Shown piece after piece: positions 11,759 to 24,972 of a stretch of 64,000 nucleotides of DNA (position 1 is its first letter; each line of letters opens with the position of its first letter). The notes under the pieces are model-generated. The model saw only the letters and a program-made list of their open reading frames with translations, did no database searches and was not told the origin of the DNA. Position numbers and translations under genes: made by a program. Source of the stretch: Anoplolepis gracilipes (taxonomy: Eukaryota > Arthropoda > Insecta > Hymenoptera > Formicidae). Location: assembly GCF_047496725.1 (NCBI RefSeq), contig NC_132976.1:6432001-6496000 (forward strand). Direction: 5' to 3'.

Positions 11759-13543
11759 ATGACGGGGTTCAGTGAGAAGGTTGGTGTTTCAAAATTCCAT
11801 ATTTCAGACGGTTGAAAAGTGTTTTCGCACTGAGCATATACGCGGTCGCAATTATTTACTCAAAGAAGCAACGTGTAGCTTCTTCAATGTTCTTCTAAAA
11901 AGGCAATTATCGAAAAAAAATATAAAAACTGCGTTACCTCGTACACGTGTCTATGATGGCGTTCACTGAACGAAAATTCCAGCACGTTGTATATATCGAA
12001 TGACGCGAGTTTTAAATTAACACTAATCTTTTTGATCAGATATTTTCACGTACCGCGTATATGCCGGTCTGAATACTGTGGATTGCATATATTGAATTTC
12101 TTACAATGTTGCAAGCGACATGCACGTGCACCGCATTGGTTCTGAGGTCTTGTAATTCCGAGATTTTATAATTACAGTATTATAATAATATTATTACGAT
12201 TTCAGCCGATATTAATAGATGGCCGCGGCCATTTACTCGGACGGTTGGCGGCTATTGTTGCTAAGACCATCTTGCAAGGCAACAAAGTTATTGTTGTACG
12301 AAGCGAACAACTCAATATAAGTGGCAACTTCTTCAGGTTTGTAAATTCTCATTCTTTTTATTTAGAGTAATATTTTATTTTAAGTAATATATTTACTTGA
12401 TTAAAACACATAAAAGACATAAAAACAATTTAAATGATTAAAAATCTTTTTATGAAATTATAACATATATATTTTTTGTATATTGTATGACGAAATTAAT
12501 GCATATATGTATATATATTTTTGCATCTTATTTAAGAAAAAATAAAGTTATATTAACTTATATAGTGTTTATTTTCAGAAACAAGTTGAAATTTATGTCT
12601 TTTCTACGTAAGAGATGTAATGTAAATCCTGCACGTGGTCCATTTCATTTTCGTGCACCTAGCAAGATTTTCTGGAAAACTGTTCGAGGTATAGTTAAGA
12701 TTATATTAATGACATAAAATAGATTGTAAAATAGAACTGTTGTACATGATTACATATTTACCTACATTATCTGATAATATAATGAAAGAAATAATTTTTA
12801 TGAGGCTAAAATTTTACATAATATCTTACAATGGATAAGATGAAAGAATATTTAAAAAAAAAGACTTTTTATAGGTATGATTCCACATAAGACGCAAAGA
12901 GGAAAGGATGCTCTTAGGCGATTGAAGGTTTATGAAGGGTGTCCACCACCATACGATCGTAGAAAACGTGTTGTTGTGCCTGGTGCTATGAGAGTAATGT
13001 GTCTTAAACCAGGTCGAAAGGTAATCGAATCAGATCTTGTATATTTAAGCTAATTTTTTTCATATACTTAAATTTTATTTACTGAAAAAACAATGATGGT
13101 ATGGTAATTTGCGTCTGAAGTTCATCTACATGACCATGATGTCACTTTTAAACTGAGTAATAAAATATCAAAATAGTTTAGTCACAAGATATGGAGATAA
13201 TATTCATACTAATACAAAATTTCAATTTTTAGTATTGTCATGTGGGTAGACTATCTCACGAAGTGGGATGGAAATACAAGGCTGTAGTTCGTACACTGGA
13301 GAACAAGAGACGTGTCAGAGCTATCCTTGAAGTTCAGAAAAGAAACAAGCTCAAGGTAACTTATATATTCAAGCTTTTTTATAGTATTTTTCAAATCTGT
13401 TTTTAAAAAATTTTGACATAAAAATATTAGAAATTTTATAATTGCATTTTTTTTTGCAGAAACTTACTAAACAAGCTGGTGAAGCAGTTTCCAAAGCCAC
13501 AGCACCATACACAAAAATTATTAATGACTTTGGATATAATTAA
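11759..13543 (+). CDS. RpL13A: Ribosomal protein L13A (uL13), 6 exons
   Basis: A component of the large ribosomal subunit. Exons 11759-11779, 12206-12336, 12579-12688, 12875-13020, 13233-13355 and 13460-13543 join in phase to 204 residues, the usual length for insect L13A. Recognisable blocks are IDGRGHLLGRLAAIVAK, ISGNFFRNKLKF, FLRKRCNVNPARGPFHFRAP and GRLSHEVGWKYKAV. The first exon encodes only MTGFSEK and is followed by a 426-base intron, as in many ribosomal protein genes. The C-terminal helix is basic. Intron 4 carries a probable C/D snoRNA, which fits the family: vertebrate RPL13A introns host several C/D snoRNAs. AATAAA signals follow the stop almost immediately. The assignment is secure. 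Confidence 0.98.
13082..13165 (+). ncRNA. Probable C/D box snoRNA in RpL13A intron 4
   Basis: Box order is C (ATGATGG, 13093-13099), D' (CTGA, 13115-13118), C' (ATGATGT, 13136-13142) and D (CTGA, 13153-13156). The 12 bases before D', GGTAATTTGCGT, are exactly complementary to ACGCAAATTACC, a strongly conserved stretch of eukaryotic 18S rRNA recalled from knowledge. Box D ends 76 bases before the 3' splice site, close to the spacing usual for intron-hosted C/D snoRNAs. Flanks TTTTATTTAC and GTAATAAAA can pair as an external stem with one bulge. The last base of box C is G rather than the consensus A, and no pairing sits right next to the boxes. The ends given are approximate. Confidence 0.65.
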
Positions 13544-13552
13544 CATTATAAA

Positions 13553-13564
13553 AATAAAAATAAA
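13553..13564 (+). terminator. RpL13A: RpL13A polyadenylation signals
   Basis: Two AATAAA hexamers (13553-13558 and 13559-13564) begin ten bases after the stop codon, implying a 3' UTR of only 30-50 bases. Confidence 0.75.
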
Positions 13565-13741
13565 ACCTTTTAAACTATATAATTCAAAATATTCTTTTAT
13601 TTGTGAAATTATTAGTATACTTCTTAAATAACTCAAAAGTAAAAGTATGCACAATTCCATCATTAAAAAAATAATTTTATTAATAAATTAATACTCTTAA
13701 AAATAATAATTTGTATTCTATGTAGATAAATATGTATAATA

Positions 13742-14989
13742 TTAACTCTCTATAGAATCCACAGTAAATACAACTGTTCCACCTCTATCATTATCCTCTT
13801 CATCTTGCACTTCATGTTCTTCCTCGTCTTCAGAGGAAGAAGATGAAGAAAATAAATTATTCGTATGTCGTAAGTGATAATTTCCAACATTTTGTGGTAT
13901 AGGACCAATACTGTGCATTTCTATTTGATTAGCTAAACGTTCTATTGCATGTTTTGCTTGAATTTCCTGTCAAATATTAAAATATATATTTAAAATTAAT
14001 TATAAAATATATTAAAATAGTTCCTAAAAAATTCTTTAAAGACATTTTGAAAAAAATCGACTACCTGTAATTTTCTAGTTTGTTCCTTCTGCAATCTTAA
14101 AGATTCATTGATGCTTAAGACTTTTGTTGCTCCATGAATTATAAGAGGTGGTGTAGCTGCTGTGACTTCCCAATTTTTAGGCAGCTTCCTTTGTTTCTCT
14201 TTTGTTGGATCATGTACATCACTTTTAGTTGTTTTATATGGCTTAAATGGTTTTTTCTTTTTGTTTGTTTCTTGTGTCTTTTCTACTTTATCAATGATAT
14301 ATTTTACATGTTCTACATCTAAACAATCATCTGTTTTAAAAGATTCAATCTCTATTACGTCTTCTGGCTTGATAAGGCTTTCTTCATGTGCTATATGTAT
14401 AATCTTTTTCTTGTGAATACCAGTTCCTGTAGGCTATTAGCACACAAAAAATTAGATCTATGTTACAGTAATTGACAAAAACTATTATAAATGTTTCATT
14501 AAAGTATAAACCTGAGCTAATATTTTTAATGGATCTTCTTCATCATCACTGTCTAATTCAACAATTTTGGTTGTATTTTCATCATTCTTGTTATCATATT
14601 TTCCTGTCCATTCTAATTTAGTCATCGCTGCTTTGCCTACAGATGCTATATTAAGTTGCGATAACAAATTAGCTGCTATTTCTATCTCATTTCTATGCTC
14701 AAGTTCTTTCAACAACATATCACGAAAATTTATAATTTTCTTTCCTTTATCTGGAAGCTTTGAGATAAATTTTCTGAAAAAATGCAATAACAGCAATAAA
14801 AATTCAATATCCAGAATATAATAATTTATTTTCTACCTACTTGTTTGCAAGAATCTTATTCTGTCTTCCTAAAAGTTCCTCCAATTCAAACTTTTGTTTT
14901 TTCCCTAAATCCTCGATGTAACCTTGACTTTCCTTTTTTGAATGAGGTGGTATATCACCAGGTATTTTCTTAATTACATTTTTCGACAT
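13742..14989 (-). CDS. POLR2M: Gdown1 / POLR2M, RNA polymerase II regulator, 4 exons
   Basis: Gdown1 binds RNA polymerase II tightly, competes with TFIIF and makes the polymerase depend on Mediator. On the - strand the exons are 14989-14841, 14773-14512, 14433-14065 and 13966-13742, giving 334 residues in phase. The call rests on NKKFISKLPDKGKKI at about residues 48-62, which matches the KFICKLPDKGKKI block of vertebrate POLR2M, and on KVLSINESLRLQKEQ near residue 245, matching its C-terminal LLSIEESLALQKQQ block. The C-terminus is Ser/Glu/Asp-rich (SSSSSEDEEEHEV), like the acidic end of the family. For exon 3 two acceptors lie seven bases apart on the - strand; only the upstream one (exon start 14433) keeps the frame. 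The gene runs tail to tail with RpL13A (about 200 bases between stops) and head to head with TRAPPC10. Confidence 0.9.
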
Positions 14990-16140
14990 TCTGTACTTTT
15001 CATATATTTATCAAATTCCTAAAAGAAAGCATGTTGAGAATAAAATCAGTATTCAGTATAGTGAGAAATTACATAAAATATATGTCATAAAGGTGTAAAT
15101 AAAATTACATGAAAAACTATCTTTTACAAATTATTAATATTATATATATATATATCTGAATTTGCATAAAACTGTAAACGTTTGAACACATTTTCGTAAC
15201 GTGATTAAATATTTTTCAATTTTAATTTAACTCTTACTCCGTATTGTTATTTTTGGCATCTAGCTGTACAGGTGGGTCAGCGTATTTTCGATATATTATT
15301 TTATGATTATTTGTTTTCGACAAATTGACGTTGTTAGAAAAATCACAGACAAAAATGATCCATCAGTACGGAGTAAGGATTAAACATCATTAAAAATTGA
15401 TGCACCACAATTGTTTATATTAAAAATACTTTTAATATATATATTCATTAGCGTAAAAGTATACATTTTGAGTGGCATAAACAAAAATATCATTGCAAAA
15501 AAAACATACTATTTAAAACAATCAGCTTTTAAAATGTTTCAAACAAATAATGCGTTTTTACTTCACGTGAGCAAAATAACAATAAACACATGACAGAAGG
15601 GTACCATTTTCATGAAGATCCCAATCCGAATTTCGTCCGCAACACGTGCGACACGGACTTTAGGTGATTCGCTGATACGCCCTCTGTCGAGATACAAGAA
15701 ACGTGGACATTACGCCAAAATCCACGAATGTTCCCAGTGGATAACACGCTATGTCCACAAATTGGTTCCGTTCCGTGCTATATCCACAATGTGTCGATAA
15801 TCCGGAACTGTAAACACATCGCGATGACACGAGATATCGCGAGATATCCTCGTTTCGGTTGAATCGATACGAAATGGCATATACACCAACCAAATGAAGA
15901 TTCCAATTCCAACCTCAATGGAGTTCGAAAGTGCGAAGTACAATGTTTCGTCTCATTTCTTAAATCATCATTAAATATACGTTAATAATTAATCGCGGAA
16001 TCCTGAGAGTTCGCTGCGAACTTTAGCGAACCTGGAATTAGCAAGCGAAGATTTTCATGCGGAGAGGGACGTGGAGTTGTAATGACTAAAAGTTTGATTG
16101 GGAGCAGCGAGCTCGTAAGGCATACCGTCAATCCTCAGAA
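14990..16140. promoter_or_regulatory. Shared region between divergent Gdown1 and TRAPPC10
   Basis: The two start codons are 1.15 kb apart and point away from each other. An acceptor-like site on the - strand near 15018 (CTTTCTTTTAG before GAATTTG) suggests a 5' UTR intron in Gdown1. From about 15595 to 16140 the base composition becomes less AT-rich, as in insect promoters and 5' UTRs. The motif GAGATATC occurs twice in 15831-15848 around GC, creating TCGCGAGA. Short open frames here look non-coding. Confidence 0.5.
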
Positions 16141-19100
16141 ATGATGAATTGCAATGGAGGATCGTCCGTGCCAGAGGCACGCAAAACGAGCGCTCTCATG
16201 GACAATAAACCGATTGTCACCTGTGAGTTCGTCGCGTCTTTTAACTGCTATGTCACCGATAACAATGACGTTTCGCTGACACTCCCGATTTGACTATGTG
16301 TCAATTCTCGCGATGTTTCTCTCTTTTTTTCTTCTTTATTTATCCGAAATAATTGATATTATTGTTCTGATAAAATTCGCAGACCGATATACCTCGAGAT
16401 GCTTGATTTATTCGACTTTCCGAAATTTTTTTTCTCTTAAGAAACATATGTTATCTTAACATATTTTTATAAAAGCAATATTATTTGAATTATTTTAAAT
16501 AATTAAATATTTTTCCCGATTCTTTCTTTTCCTTTTTTATACATATGTAATGTTTGAACTGTAAACTAAGTTAATATAAGATACATTTTGTGACATACAT
16601 ATGTAAATCTTCTCTAATTGGTATATGTAGGGAATATTATTCTGATTTATGTAAATGTATAAATTTTGTTATATATATAATTTTTTTTGTATATTTGTAT
16701 GATAATACAGGTGCTGGGGATGAGAACTTGTTTTCTACATTGGAGAAGAATTTACTCCAAGCTATATCTGCAGATATGGTAGAGTGGCGTAGATCTTTTA
16801 GCAGGCCCATTAAACAAGTTAAGCTTGGAGCTACCTTTGTGCCATTTTCCAGGGATATTTTGCCCACTGAAAAAGATTGGCATCTCATAAAACAACCAAT
16901 CTTTCATATTTATTGGACTGAGTGTTCTGTAAGTTTGTACAGAAATGTTTTATTTGATATTATAGTTTCTTGCTATATATATAACAAATTAAAAGTCTTT
17001 GTGTTTAGCAATATTTGATTGTAATTTTGATGACTTAACAACAACAAGTATGTTATATATTATATATTTCTTTACAGGATATTGATACTTATAAGACTAG
17101 TATCCGAGATGATATTGATGCCTGGTTAAAAATATTAAATTTATATCACATCCAAGATTGGATGATTGTATTAGTAGAAACCTATGATATAAAGAAGGCT
17201 AATAAACTTTTGCCTAGGACAACTGTGTTGGATAAAATTCGAAGTGACTTTGCTGCCAAAAATGGTGACAGGTAATTATATTTGAGCTGTAATTGATATA
17301 AATTCTATAATTATATTTTAATATGGATATGTGGGTGTATGCGTGTAAACTTTTATAATATTAAATTTTTTATGGCAATATTTTTTATATTTAAATATAT
17401 CTAATTGTGTTATAGATGCTTTGCTGTAATTAATCCAATTAAATCTGAATCTCGTTCTGCTGAATCATGGAGAGGCTTGATAACTCGTATTCGTCATTTG
17501 ATGTTAACTGCATATGATAGAACTCTTTCACGCTTTGAGGATATTATACGTGAGCAGAGAGAAAGGCGAAATAATCCTAATTGGAATTTCTGCCATTATT
17601 TTCTTTTACAGGTACAATGCTCCTGAAAACTTTTATTTTTGAACTCTATCTAATGTTAAAAATTTAATAATTTATGTCTTTTCTATTACAAAATTGACTT
17701 AAAATTATTTTAGGAAGAATTGGCGTTTGTATTGCAAATGCTAGGTCTATATGATGAAGCATTGGTGCAATATGATGAACTAGATGCTCTCTTTACACAG
17801 TTTGTGCTCAATTCTAATGTAGGAGGTATAATACTTTTCTTTCAAAGTTTTATTTGGAATAAAGATGCACATTACACAATGAAGAAGGATATCAATACAA
17901 AATGAAAACCTAAATATAGATAAACTGTTCATAGATACTCCAGGATGGTTAAATCTGTTTCAAATGCCTCTCAACAATTGGGGAGGTGTGAATTTAAATA
18001 ATGGTACAAATTGTCATTTAAGGTTTCTTATGGCTGAATGTAAAGCATCTTTATTAGATCTTAGGAGTTACTTGTTCAGTAGACAATGTGCCATGTTACT
18101 CTTGTTTAATAAACCTTGGGAGGTTTGTATATACCTTGAGAGATTGTTCAATAATTATTAATAATAAATTTTTATACAAATATATCTTGACATTATTAAA
18201 GAAAAATATTTTTGGTACAGGTTGCACAAAGATGTTTATCATTTGTTCATAATACATTGAGCGAACTAAGAATCTTAGAAGTACAGAAGCCTGAGGGATC
18301 TATAGAATGTTGGTCATTCCTCTGTGCATTAGAGGTCTTACAAGCATGTCAGTTATCTATTTACAATATTGATAATAATCAGCAATTAGATTTATGCTCT
18401 TTACACATGGCCAGCTTGTGGGCACTTGCAAGAGACAAGGTAAATAATCTGGGTTATGTATTTGATGTTCTAGAAGTTGCAGAATTAATTTTACATATCT
18501 CTTTATTATTTTTTAATATTATCAAATAATTATATATAAATAGAATGATATACATGATGATATAAATATAATTCTTGATTTTCATATTTGGTATGGCATA
18601 TTTTTTTCAGTTAGGAAGCTTAGGAAAACTATGCGGTCTAATGCCGGGAAGTGAACCGACTAGTGAACAGTTGCACACAGTTGTGTATCTTATAGCAGGT
18701 ATAGGAGATTCGGAACCGCAGGTAGAAAAGAAGTTAACGCCTACTGATAAATTAAAGGAAGCACTTTCATCCAAAGAAGCATTTAAGAAACAATATTTGG
18801 AACATGCAGAATTAGCCATGGGTACATACAAGCATGTCGGCCGCATTCGGTCAGCCAGATTAATCGGCAAAGAATTAGCACGATTCTACAGCGAACTTGG
18901 CGAAAATCAAAAAGCAGTCGCATTTCTATCTGATGCTTTAAAAACTTATACGGACGAAGGATGGAATCACTTGGCTGCACAAACGCAGTTAGAGTTGGCC
19001 GAGTGTTATAAGCGAATGGATGATGTCGAGAAATATACTAAAGTGTGTGCAGCAGTAGCTAGTACAAATGTTTTGCATATAACTGTACGCAATACATACT

Positions 19101-21685
19101 TGGAAGAAATGTTAGGATATATAAAAATGATTTCCTCATCTCAACCATTACTTACGGAACTTGGATGTGCTTTTATAATACTCAGTATGGAAGCTAAAGT
19201 AATGGATAAGGTAGTACAAGACTGTGTAGTTAGTATTGAGATTAGTGTACAGAGTTTGTTCCCTCGTGAAATAAGATGTACCAGTTCTGCTATCTCTGTA
19301 GAGGAGATACAAAAGCCATCCGTATCTAATAAAAAGAAAGGATTAAAAGCACCTGTTGAGCCTCCAGTACAATTGTAAGTATTAAAATGAGTGAGAAGTT
19401 TATAAACTTTCTTGCTTATACAGAAACTTCTATGAATATAATTCTTGATATTTAAAAAAAATTATAAACACATTGTATTAAAAGATTATTTTCTATTATC
19501 TTCTATTTATATATATTGTTATTCTGTAACATTATATATATACATTTATGACAAAATGTTTATATTATTATATATTTTTTTGTTATACCTGTTGAATTTC
19601 TATTTTATTTCAGGTTATCAAAGTGTACATTAGAAGATATGAAATTGCTTGATCCTAGTTTATTATATTTGCAAGTATATTGTTATTTAGATTACAAGGA
19701 AGATAGGAGTCTTGGATCTGCTAGCGTTATTAATAAAAATATGAAGCCGCTGGTAAGACGTTCGGATAGTGCGAAACATAGAAAACCTTTGGTTAATGTA
19801 AAGGGTGATTTTAGCAAAGCACTTTCGTGTGATGAATTTGTTATGAAACCTGGTACAAATACATTTACATTAACAAGGAGAGTAAATCAGCCAGGTTTAT
19901 ACAAGGTTAGCCAATTATCATTGGTAATAGAAGACAAATTAGAATTTTTATCATCTGTGTTAAATCCACGATTATGCTACGAAGTAGCAAAGACGCAGCC
20001 GATGATATCTGTAAATTGTGGCAGAGATTTACTGGCAGGTCTTATTCAAGATATTGAGTTAGTTATTTCAAGTGGAAGTACAAAAATAACTGAAGAAATG
20101 AAATTAAAGTTACGCACATCACGCGGATTGACGGTGCAATCACAAAGTGTTGAAAAAATAATGGTGAAAGAACTGGAGATATCACTGCCAATGTGTGAAC
20201 CATTTCAGACTATAAGGATACAATTAAAGGTTCTAGCTGAACTTCCACCAAAGAAGGATGCTTCATCTATGGAACATAAAGTATTAAACATTTGTATAAT
20301 TTATACTATATGCTTCTCTATTCAATAAATATTACTTTGAATTATTTTTAACATTAGAAATAATTTATAATTTCTTTTCAGTTGAACATTCAATGTCCAT
20401 GGGATTCAGAAGAGAGCATACTTTTACATTTTGGTCCACCATTAATGTCTAATATGAAACTTCATACGGCAAAACAAAGAAAATTTATTCAAATAGTTGT
20501 AACTGGTTTAACGAATCAACTTTTGCAATTAACTGAACCTGAATTAACTACAATTACGTCGATAGACATTACATTTAAAAGCTTAAATCCTATTGCGGGT
20601 CAAAGATTAGTGATAGGTAATGGAATGAATGTTTCTTTTATGTGGGAACTTGAAATTGGAAAAGATGAAAGATCTACAATGCCAATAAAGACTGACTTTC
20701 GTGTAAAATATATATCAGTTAGTGACATTGAAGAATTAATTGATACACATATTGATGATGACCCATTACATATACATAATTTAGAAAGAATTGAGAAAGC
20801 ATGTAGCCTTTACAGATGCAATTTTGATATTACAGATTATGTGGTAAGAATAACTATATCTCATTACTGATTAATGTGTTTTATAGTTATATATTTAAAT
20901 AATTTTCGATTTATTTGAAATAAAAGAGCAGTTGGATTAATGGTAACTTATTGTAATATCTAACGTTATTTATTTTTTTTTTTTTCTACAAAAACTTACA
21001 GTATGATAAAACAGACTGTATACATATTAGAACAATATATAACATTAACTCTCTCTTTTATTCCTAATGATACTTTCCAGACTTTATTCACGGTATCCTC
21101 AAAAGTTGAAGCAAGCGGTAGTGGAGGAGAGTTTTGTCGTGCTGGTAGTATGTGCCATCTCTGTCTTACAGTGATGCGCGTGTTACCTAGTCTTAGTCCA
21201 AATCCTCCACCACAGTTAATGTATGAGGTTCTAGCAGACCAAACGATGTGGGCGGTATGTGGTCGGACTGCAGGCATTGTGTCATTAGAAGTAGTAGAAA
21301 AGCAAAGTGTTACATTAGATGTAATGCCTCTGACAAGTGGTTATTTACCTCTCCCTGTTGTTAGATTATCTCGATATATACCTGCAACAGAGTCGAAAAA
21401 TGGTAAGTTTAAGTTATCATATTTATATATAACATGTTATATTTTATTTGGTGAAAAACTCACCAAATTTTTATAGAAAAGATAACTGTTATGTAAGGAA
21501 AGAATAGTACTATTGTATGAATTTTAATTGTTTTATTTGTGTTTTTATTTTAAGATATCATCCGTAATAAAAATGATTTAGGATCTGGTCCTCGATTAGA
21601 ACCATTTAGTCCAGGACAAGTGTATAATGCCAGTAAAGCACAGCAAGTGCATGTTCTACCAGCAGTTCCATCAGAATCGAATTAA
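16141..21685 (+). CDS. TRAPPC10: TRAPPC10, subunit of the TRAPP II tethering complex, 12 exons
   Basis: TRAPPC10 (yeast Trs130) belongs to TRAPP II, a Golgi complex that activates Rab GTPases. Exons: 16141-16222, 16711-16928, 17078-17271, 17416-17611, 17714-17825, 17920-18122, 18221-18439, 18611-19374, 19614-20280, 20382-20843, 21081-21402, 21555-21685. All phases match; product 1189 residues (human about 1260). Landmarks shared with the human protein are MDNKPIVTC, IFHIYWTECS, LVQYDELDALF, LLDLRSYLFSRQC, GRIRSARLIGKELARFY, the C-terminal FCRAGSMCHL and MPLTSGYLPLPVVRL. The N-terminal half is helical and TPR-like; the C-terminal half is beta-rich, as known for this family. The first ATG (MM at 16141) is in frame with MDNKPIV 19 codons later, so translation could start at either. 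The acceptor at 21001 would bring a stop; the one ending at 21080 keeps the frame and the homology. Confidence 0.96.
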
Positions 21686-22542
21686 AAATTTATAAATTGT
21701 TAAAAATGTATACACACATACACATTTGTTTTCGATAAATACTTGGATTTAGGAGAAGCCTTTAGAAAATATTCATAATTTGCTTTTTGTATCATAACGA
21801 ACAATTATATAAATATTTTTTATTATTTACACAATCGATAAAGATATAAAATACGTTATCAATATAAATTAACTAAATTTTAAAGTAAATTGACGTGTTA
21901 AATAAGATAGTTTAACATTATTTATTTGTGTAAGAGATTCGTATGATAGTTTATTTCAACTTTCTATTGCCAAAGCCATTCATATTTCAAAAAACTTGAA
22001 TTTTGCGATTAATAATTATATGATGCGATGCCATAAATTTTTTATTTAAAAATTAATAGCTAAACCTATTTCTTACCAAGTATATGTACAATATAAAGCA
22101 TATATATGTTTTGTATATTAGAATATTTAATATATATACATATAATTTGTTATATTTTATTTTATATTTTATATTTCAATTAGATTTCATGGAAAGATAA
22201 CATGTTATTGTAATATGAATGTAATATGATGTATATATCATATTTAAAAACACTAGAAAATATCTTTTTTTTATTCTATATTCATCAATTAATAAATGTT
22301 GAGAAAGCTTGCTTTAGCCATTAAATTATGTACTTATGTTCTTTTTGTCATTTTGCACATGACAAATAATAATTCTTTTCATTAACTTTTTTTTCTACTT
22401 TACACATTTATTTGGAGTTTATTACTATATGAGTTTCCTGCACAATACATAACTTCACTCTTTTGTTTAAAAAATATTTAAATATTTCATACCATACTTA
22501 ATTTTAAGAGAAGTATCTGAGTAATCTAAGAATGTTTTTTGT

Positions 22543-22601
<59 letters not shown>

Positions 22602-24449
22602 ATAAAATTTGTATAAATATTTGTTAGCAATATATGCGTAAGCTTGTGAATATAGATTGTGTTAGATATTTCTATTTTTTAAATTGTAAATATAGTAATC
22701 CTTACATAGACATAATTTTGATACGTAAACTAGGAATAATTTTGGTAATAAACTAGGAGTTTATTTAACATTATGTAAAAATATATATATTATGTTCTAA
22801 TAATATTTATATTTTTAAAATATATATATACATATAGAAGAGAAAATTATATGAATTGCTTATATTAGTATTTATTCATGAAAATTGAATATTATCAGGC
22901 AGATTTTCTTTTATGTTACTGTGTTTTCTAAAACGTTATAATTTTATCTCTAAATGTTATAATTTCTATCTATAGAATTTTTAATTTTTAAATATAGTGT
23001 AATCGTAATACTCTTAATGATATTTATGTTTCTTAAACTGAAAATATCTTTTAAAACTCTCTCTCTAGTATATATATATATCAAACAAATACTATAAAAG
23101 ACTTATAAATTTAATTAGATTATAATAAATTTAACTTAAACATTTCTAATGTTTATTAAAATATCAATTTATCTAATTAGTTCATTTATTTTAAACTATA
23201 ATTTTTATCTATAGTCTAACTTTTTTTGTATATAAGAAAAAATTTTATTTTAATAATAATTATTAAATACTTGGGATATGCACGTGTATACACATACACA
23301 TACATATATAATACTCATCACAAAATTATATTGTACCATATTGTAAATATAAGATATACTATGTACATGGAAATCAATATGTGCAATAATGTAATCTTTT
23401 TTCGATTATATATTTCATACCTCAAAGGCAAAAACGAAAAATTAACAATTTTATATAAATTTTTCTTAGAATATTTTCATATATAGACTGCAATTATATT
23501 TTAAATCAAATATATGTTCGATAATATTAATTATTAATGTTTATTTTATTCTGTGAAGTTATACATTTCACTAATTATAAAAATATTACCACTTAAAAAA
23601 ATTATATAATTATGTTATTATAAATAAACCTTATTATTAAATATTTGTATTTGATTAATAACTTTTAACTGTAATAAAGAATACTGTATATAGCTAATTA
23701 ATGTTATATATTTAATACATATATAAAGTTATGTATGTATATATATATAATATGCAATCACATTATTTTTTAATATAAATAGAATCATAAATAATATCTT
23801 ATAGGCTTACATGTTAATGATTAAAGATATAAGTTGGAAGATAGTTATCAACTGAAATTTATATTTTCAGCCTTGTATTTCAATTTTTATTATACATATT
23901 TCTATCATACATGTATTAATTTGACAGACATTGCAAAAATGTTATTCATATTAAGCTAATCAGAGTGCTGTAATCTTATGACAGTTTTCTAAATAAAACT
24001 ATATTGCAAATTAGAAAATATTGTATACGATAAAGTTTTTATTCTTTATAATATATGAAAATACAGTGAAAAAATTGCAAATAAAATTCACTTAGTTAAT
24101 ATATATCTGAAAATTAATATATAAAAAATGATTTTATATGCTATATTAACAGAACAATATACAAATTAATAAATTTATTTAATATTTAAATTACAAATTC
24201 TTATTAGAGATAATTATTATTCATATATGTATTACAGTTATGGTACTGAATGCATTGCATAATTTTGTATATGGGTATTTTCCGTCAGTTATCATTAAAG
24301 GAAGTTGTAGGTGTAAAAGTTGAACTACCTCTGGACAGAGATATAGATTATTATATGCTTGCACGAGATCATATTGTCTTATTATGTGAGTTCTTTCAGT
24401 TATATTGTACATCTTCCAGTAAAATTTATAACTTTATATTTATATAATG
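21686..24449. other. Intergenic DNA between convergent TRAPPC10 and NOP10
   Basis: Very AT-rich, with 3' UTRs of both genes presumably at the edges. AATAAA occurs at 22747-22752 among others. A long (TA)n run is listed separately. I see no further gene; the open frames here are low-complexity. Confidence 0.6.
22545..22602. repeat. (TA)n microsatellite
   Basis: About 24 uninterrupted TA units followed by TGTATGTA. Confidence 0.95.
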
Positions 24450-24972
24450 TTAATAGCTAGGTAGAGGTTGTTGTGTTAAAAGTAGACCAAATCTCCTTTT
24501 CATTGTAATCCTTTCTCTTGAATATTTGTCCTCCACAGAAAATCGAGCTATAAAAAACATTAGATATCATATATTTAATAAACAATTATCTATATTTTTA
24601 TATTTATTTTTTTGTACTTTGTTTTATCCTTAAAATAAGAAATATAAATCCAATAAAAGTATAGTTGTTCTTAATATAACTTACCAGGATGTGCTGATAA
24701 TGTAGGTTTTCCATTAGGATCCACTTTCTATAAAATTTGAGCAAATAATTAACAATTTAAAAGTATTAAATAAGTTTGGAATAGTCTATTACAAAAAAAA
24801 AAAATAGAAAAAGTATAGAAAAAGTTATAGCTTCTTCTAGTACATACTGTAGATGCATATAATTTTTATTTTTCTATAAAAATAATTATGTATACATATA
24901 ATTTATCACAATAATTACCTTTAATGTGTACACTCGATCTCCTTTTTCATTTAAATAATACATGAGATACAT
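24450..24972 (-). CDS. NOP10: NOP10, H/ACA snoRNP subunit, 3 exons
   Basis: NOP10 is a small core protein of H/ACA ribonucleoproteins, which carry out pseudouridylation of rRNA and snRNA and are part of telomerase in vertebrates; it binds the pseudouridine synthase dyskerin. On the - strand the exons are 24972-24919, 24727-24685 and 24547-24450, joined in phase to 64 residues, the same length as human NOP10. The protein begins MYLMYYLNEKGDRVYTLK (human MFLQYYLNEQGDRVYTLK), continues PNGKPTLSAHPARFS and ends in TMKRRFGLLLTQQPLPSY, against KKRFKVLMTQQPRPVL in human. The cysteines of the archaeal zinc ribbon are absent, as in eukaryotes generally. The gene is too small and split to appear as a long open frame. 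Confidence 0.97.

Noticed and set aside
11951..12166. C-box and D-box words in RpL13A intron 1 (ATGATGG, several CTGA, GTGCACCGCATTGGTTCTGAG)
   Set aside because: The piece before CTGA loosely recalls a vertebrate U32 guide, but spacing between C and D words is far over 100 bases and no box pair frames it.
12720..12840. Possible second snoRNA in RpL13A intron 3
   Set aside because: Box C is too degenerate (ATGATTA) and there is no guide complementary to rRNA that I recognise.
14427..14432. Nearer acceptor for Gdown1 exon 3
   Set aside because: It would shift the frame; the acceptor seven bases upstream on the - strand preserves it.
21002..21080. Extending the TRAPPC10 exon leftward to the acceptor at 21001
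   Set aside because: In the required phase it meets a stop codon; the acceptor at 21079-21080 keeps frame and homology.
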